Assembly: GCA_029207755.1 (NCBI GenBank)
Contig: JARCOQ010000003.1
Location: 86,013,994 to 86,077,993, forward strand
Direction: 5' to 3'
Source: Chamaea fasciata
Taxonomy: Eukaryota; Chordata; Aves; Passeriformes; Sylviidae
Length of the DNA stretch: 64,000 nt
The position numbers and the translations under genes are program-made. Below the pieces are notes generated by a model. The model saw nothing but the letters and a program-made list of their open reading frames with translations. It had not been told where the DNA came from and did no database searches. Below, piece by piece: positions 59,571 to 64,000 of the stretch; position 1 is the stretch's first letter, and every line of letters begins with the position of its first letter.

Positions 59571-62163
59571 AACTTCAGCTATTAAATATTTATTAATACA
59601 TCTACCTTGAACTTTTCTGTTCTGATATCATATTTTAAAATTATTTGTTATATGCAATAACTAGTCCCATTTCTGATATGCCAGACTGAAACTCTCACCT
59701 TTCAAAATGCAATTTTGCACCTTTAACATTCTTAATGCCTCCCTTATTATCCATTCATCACAGTCTTGACAGAAAGTTTTGGATGAAAGTAGTTTGATAG
59801 TAGACTGATGAAATAATTCTACTGATTTTTTTTTTTCCTTTCATATCAGATGTGGCCTATGTTTTATAATCTATTGTTAAAATTCAGAAATGTTATTCCA
59901 GAAAGATTTATTAGAGTAAACTCTGAAGATTTTTTTTGTGGTAGGTCTGGGATATACCATGGTGCTCTTAAATAGCGCAGAGACAAAACGCATACTCAAA
60001 AAATTGGTAATCTTGTCCTGTTGTTCAGTTATCTGACTTGAACATGTTTCTAACAGGAAATATTTTTTTTCTGCTCTAAAATATTCCTAGGAATTAGAAG
60101 TTAATAAACTTCTGAGTGCTTTCTTCAAAATCCCTATCATTCCCTGCTTTTTTTTCCCTGAGGCAGCAAAAAATATCCATGAAGTTAGACCACCTAAAGA
60201 ACAACAACAAGGCATCTGAGAGGCATCCATAATTTCCAAGTCAGTTGTATGCAATTTAGGATTGTCAAATTTACAGCTCAAATCAGTCCAACAGATATTG
60301 GATGCCCAGAATAGTCAAACATGAACAAGATACGCTTTTGAAAATTATTTCTGTATCATACAAAGCTGACAATCTGTTTGCATAATCAGAAATAAGATTT
60401 TTGCATTGCCTTATGGAGCTTTATTCTGAAATTGAGTCTAAGTCCACTTGTTACAGATTCAGAGCAATATAAATATAGGACCCTAGTTAAAATCGGAGTA
60501 ATTAGTTTTATCCTCATGCCTATTGTGCCTTGTAGCTTTGATCCTTGTTAGCTGTTTTGATCCTGGACAAAACATAAGTCTTTGGGTTGAAGGTACACTA
60601 AAAACTGATGGAATCCATTCACTTGCAGCTCCTTTAGACTTCTGTAGTAATCATAAGGACATTGGCAATCTGTTATCACTATATTTTCTGCATAGCTGTT
60701 TTTAATCAGTACTTAAATGTGTCTTTGGTAAATGGGATTAGCTACTAAAGACAGTTAAAATAATCCACATGAAAAACCCAAATAAACAAACAAAACCCAA
60801 GACAAAAACCAAACCCCAACAACAACAAACCCTCAACAAGAACAATGGGATTTATTCTCAATAATGCTTATGTCTACATTCTACAACCTTCACCTCTGTT
60901 TGGTTCTTCCCATTGCTCCTGTTTTGGGAAGAAATTACTAAAAGTAGCTAGGTTTTTAAAGCTTATTATATTTTCAAAAAATATCAACAAAATCCTGTTT
61001 CTTTTTACATAAGAAGAATCAAACATCTGAGACTATTTCTTTGCTCAGACTCCAAGATGTGTTCTTGCCAGCACTTATCCCAAAGGTCTTTTCTCAGGAT
61101 ATTATTCAAATCCACATGTGCTCATCTCCAGCATGTCTAACAATGTGTGTCCTTTTTTCTTATGTCATTATTTTTACAAACAGGAACATCTTCAGCAGAT
61201 AGCATTCAGCATTTCAAAGCTAACCACCATTTCCATTCCTTTCCCCTCTGGTTTTAGCCTCAGACAGGCAGTCAGTACTCTCACCAGTTTCAATATATAT
61301 AAAACCCAGTTTCAAGCATCAAAGAAAGAAAATACATTTATATATGCAGGTTTCTTTCTATGAGGAAAATATTAACAAGAATATATGATAAATAGTCATA
61401 CATTTAGCAGAACAAGAGGGATAATGTCAAAATAAATAACTGCACTCTTTTATTTAGTTTAAGAGATACAGTAAAGGTAATTGCAGTGAGTTGAGAGACA
61501 AATTCCAACCATTTCCTGAAAACACAAATTTTCTTGCACAGATAAGAAACTATAAGAAGAGGAAATGCAGAGTTTTCTTTCTGAAAACAGTCCTCAGGAA
61601 TAGTTGTAATATAAACTCCCTATCAATTTTACTTAGAAAAAAATTATTAAGGTGGAGCATGGCTAGAAACACATTAAAAAAACAGAGATATTTTATGAAG
61701 TTCAGTTGGTAAACAGGTATTAGTCATCTGCTCCTACAGGAACAATCTAACCCTGTTTCTCAATTCACTCCAGTGAGGTATTTTTCTGAACAGTGTTAAA
61801 CAACCTTTCCTAAATCAAGTTCCACACTTTAGTAGCAACAAATAGAGTAGCAAGAAGAGACAGGAATGGAATCATCCTCTCAATAGCATATAAATTCAGA
61901 AATATCTGCTCCTTTAATCTGGTGTTATAGATGATGCAACTTTCAAGTGGACTGTTTAATTCTAGTGCCTAGGTCTAACGTATATATATTGAATAAATTC
62001 TGAACATAGTATGGCCACCAGCATCTAACAGATGTCTTTGTTGTGTCTGTTCTCTCTTCAGAATCCTTACTTACTGACATACTTAAAATCACAATATATA
62101 TAAAAAAATTAAAGGAAATAATAATACTACTAAAATAGTAATAATAATAACAACTATATTATT
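59571..62163. other. Unannotated AT-rich stretch
   Basis: No gene recognised. A CAAAC-rich low-complexity tract at 60775-60835 (AACAAACAAAACCC type) is of a kind common in songbird genomes. The frames at 60087-60281 (-), 60523-60705, 61118-61363 and 61491-61712 (+) are short and unsupported. Confidence 0.45.
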
Positions 62164-62221
62164 AATAGTAATAGTAATAGTAATAGTAATAGTAATAGTA
62201 ATAGTAATAGTAATAGTAATA
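62164..62221. repeat. (AGTAAT)n hexanucleotide array
   Basis: About nine perfect copies of AGTAAT at 62164-62221, preceded by a looser ATA/ATT-rich triplet run from 62115. Open to translation as alternating T and I on the minus strand (62089-62274), which is not a gene. Confidence 0.97.
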
Positions 62222-64000
62222 TTATCCACCCTAAAGCAACAATAATAACCCCAAACTAAGCCCTTTACCATCAAAAATTACTGATAGTTCAGGTCTCTAT
62301 CTGATGCTGTATCCTCTTTTATTTTGTTCAACAATGCATGCGTGGTAACACAGTCTGAACGACCGTAAGAACAGTGATGCACTCAAGAAGACCACCATAA
62401 TCCTAATAGGGTCTGTATAAATTGAACTTGATCCAAAATTGCACTATAAGAAATTGTTCCTCTGGCCTTAACACTACCTAGTGAAGACTGTCCATCAAGG
62501 AGCAAGGAACAGGCAGAATCAAGCTCTTAACTGAGGTCTAAAACACTGGAAAACAGAAGTGAAGCTTCAATTTCAAACAATTCTAATTAGGAAAGAAAAA
62601 AAATGTTCTTTTCTTGGTAAATTGAAAACAAATTGCTCTTGATATGATGTCTTTGAATTTTCTTTCTGTATACGTATAAATATGTAGGGTGAACAATGCC
62701 ATATACACCAGGACTTTCTATTAATTGTAGCTTACAATCAGAGGAGAAGTTGGAGAAAGCACTGCCTTGGAGAGGGAGCTAAACAGAACAAATCCATTTT
62801 CCTACCTAATTTTCTTTTGAGACTCTCCACTACTACAGCAACATCTCTGTAGGACCCAGAAGATTTTGTGGTCTTTCTGTTTACTTCTCTCCAAAAGAGT
62901 GTCTGAAAGTAGCTTCAGTCCTTGTTCTTGCAACAGGTGAACTGTTTCTTTCACTAGTGATGGGAGTCATCTAAAAATGTCATTGTTATACCATAAGTTT
63001 TAACTGTAAAGGTCCTTCCTGCAGAAAAAATAAAAAAAAAAGCTTTTGATAAGGAGGAAGAACAAAGAAGGATTAAAATAGTCCTAGAGGCAAACTCAGT
63101 GATTCAGAAGTCAAAGAGAAGGCTGTGACTGGAAACAGGTACATTTTGGAATGCATGTGTGTGTGCATATAGGTATGTGAGAATTCACAGATGTTTAAAC
63201 ATACTCATTTCCTTTGCATGTCCAGTAATAGAAAATGACCTTGCGTCATTGAAAGAGAATTTAATAATTTCTACCCTCAGTGACCTATTCTTTGTCCTGC
63301 ACATGTGCCACACATACGATTCTATTGTTTCATAGTATTCAGTGCTAGGGGAAAATGCATTCATTACTATTAGTTATTATGCTCAGTCTTTTCTGTTCAA
63401 ATCACAGATATTATTCACACTATTAATTTAATCATTGCAGGTTTTACTTTATTTTGATCCACACTCTTAATCTGATGGCAGTACCTGCTTTTACAATAAA
63501 AATGTGGACATGAGATACAGAACACAGAATCGAGGCAGGCAAAGGAAAATAATAGAGGAAAATTAGGAAACTGTGCCAAGATTCTTAAAATTATAACACA
63601 CAAAGTTAAGAAATGCCTTGAGACATTCTCAACAAATAGCAATCATATTTCATTTTATTTCATGTCAGCAAGGGAAACCAAGCCTGAAAGTGGAACACAT
63701 ACATTTTGTCAGAAAAACACATCTGATATCTTGACTAAGAACATAAACAAATTTTTCACTATTTAGCAGTTGCTGCTAGACATATAGTAGACACAGTTTC
63801 TGTGGTTTACAGATTTGTTTTTTCAAATGAATTGTCTTTAAACAGAATTTTTCACTCTTCTCTACTTCTTTCCTTTACAAATAACTCTGTTTGGATTTCT
63901 AGGAACCTAGAAGAGGCTATACCATTTTGTATTTTTTGCAGTAGGTGCTAAAAATTTCGCAACAATCTCTTTTGTTATTATCACACTGCATAAAACCCTG
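62222..64000. other. Unannotated AT-rich stretch
   Basis: Nothing recognised except a short TG-rich run (TGTGTGTGCATATAGG) at 63158-63173. The frame at 63415-63642 (-) is short and unsupported. Confidence 0.45.

Noticed and set aside
1..64000. CRISPR arrays, operons, rRNA, phage or plasmid features
   Set aside because: None seen. The base composition, LINE and LTR content and splice-like signals are those of a vertebrate nuclear genome.

Overview
This window looks like bird nuclear DNA, probably from a songbird. It is AT-rich and CpG-poor. It carries several CR1 LINE 3' ends with the bird-type 8-bp tail, whose unit is a variant of ATTCTATG. It also carries LTRs of kinds I associate with avian endogenous retroviruses, and CAAAC-rich simple tracts. 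I see no bacterial-style gene organisation, no rRNA, no convincing tRNA, no CRISPR and no host protein-coding gene that I can name. The window is best read as intergenic or deep intronic sequence. Most long open frames are shadows of repeats or chance frames.

Layout. 1-0.3 kb: a minus-strand fragment resembling the esterase-like module of CR1-type ORF1. 1.3-2.3 kb: a solo LTR (my family A). 2.3-24.9 kb: largely unannotated AT-rich DNA with one CR1 at 12.0-12.7 kb. 24.9-25.1 kb: a fragment of LTR A. 29.27-29.44 kb: a 10-bp TA-rich satellite. 30.9-35.6 kb: a dense LTR cluster with five LTRs of four families, two of them inserted inside other LTRs, and one short CpG-rich island at 31.7-32.1 kb. 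39.9-41.0 kb: the longest CR1. 42.3-42.9 kb: another LTR B. 43.8, 46.2, 50.3, 51.8 and 52.9 kb: further CR1 fragments. 55.9-59.6 kb: a broken minus-strand ERVL-type provirus with recognisable reverse transcriptase, RNase H and integrase, a polypurine tract and a 3' LTR. 59.6-64 kb: AT-rich sequence with an AGTAAT hexamer array.

The most interesting non-repeat signal is at 47.4-48.1 kb. Within about 620 bp there is a TATA box, a strong splice donor, a 99-bp intron, a strong acceptor, an ATG in good context opening a 90-residue frame with a secretory-type N-terminus, and AATAAA 25 bases after the stop. I do not recognise the protein and treat it as a hypothesis. A possible terminal exon at 52.48-52.67 kb and several short splice-flanked open segments are also recorded. 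Decoy exons of this kind are common in vertebrate introns, so confidence is low. Family assignments were made by eye from memory of avian repeats. Repeat boundaries are mostly good to about 10-20 bp.
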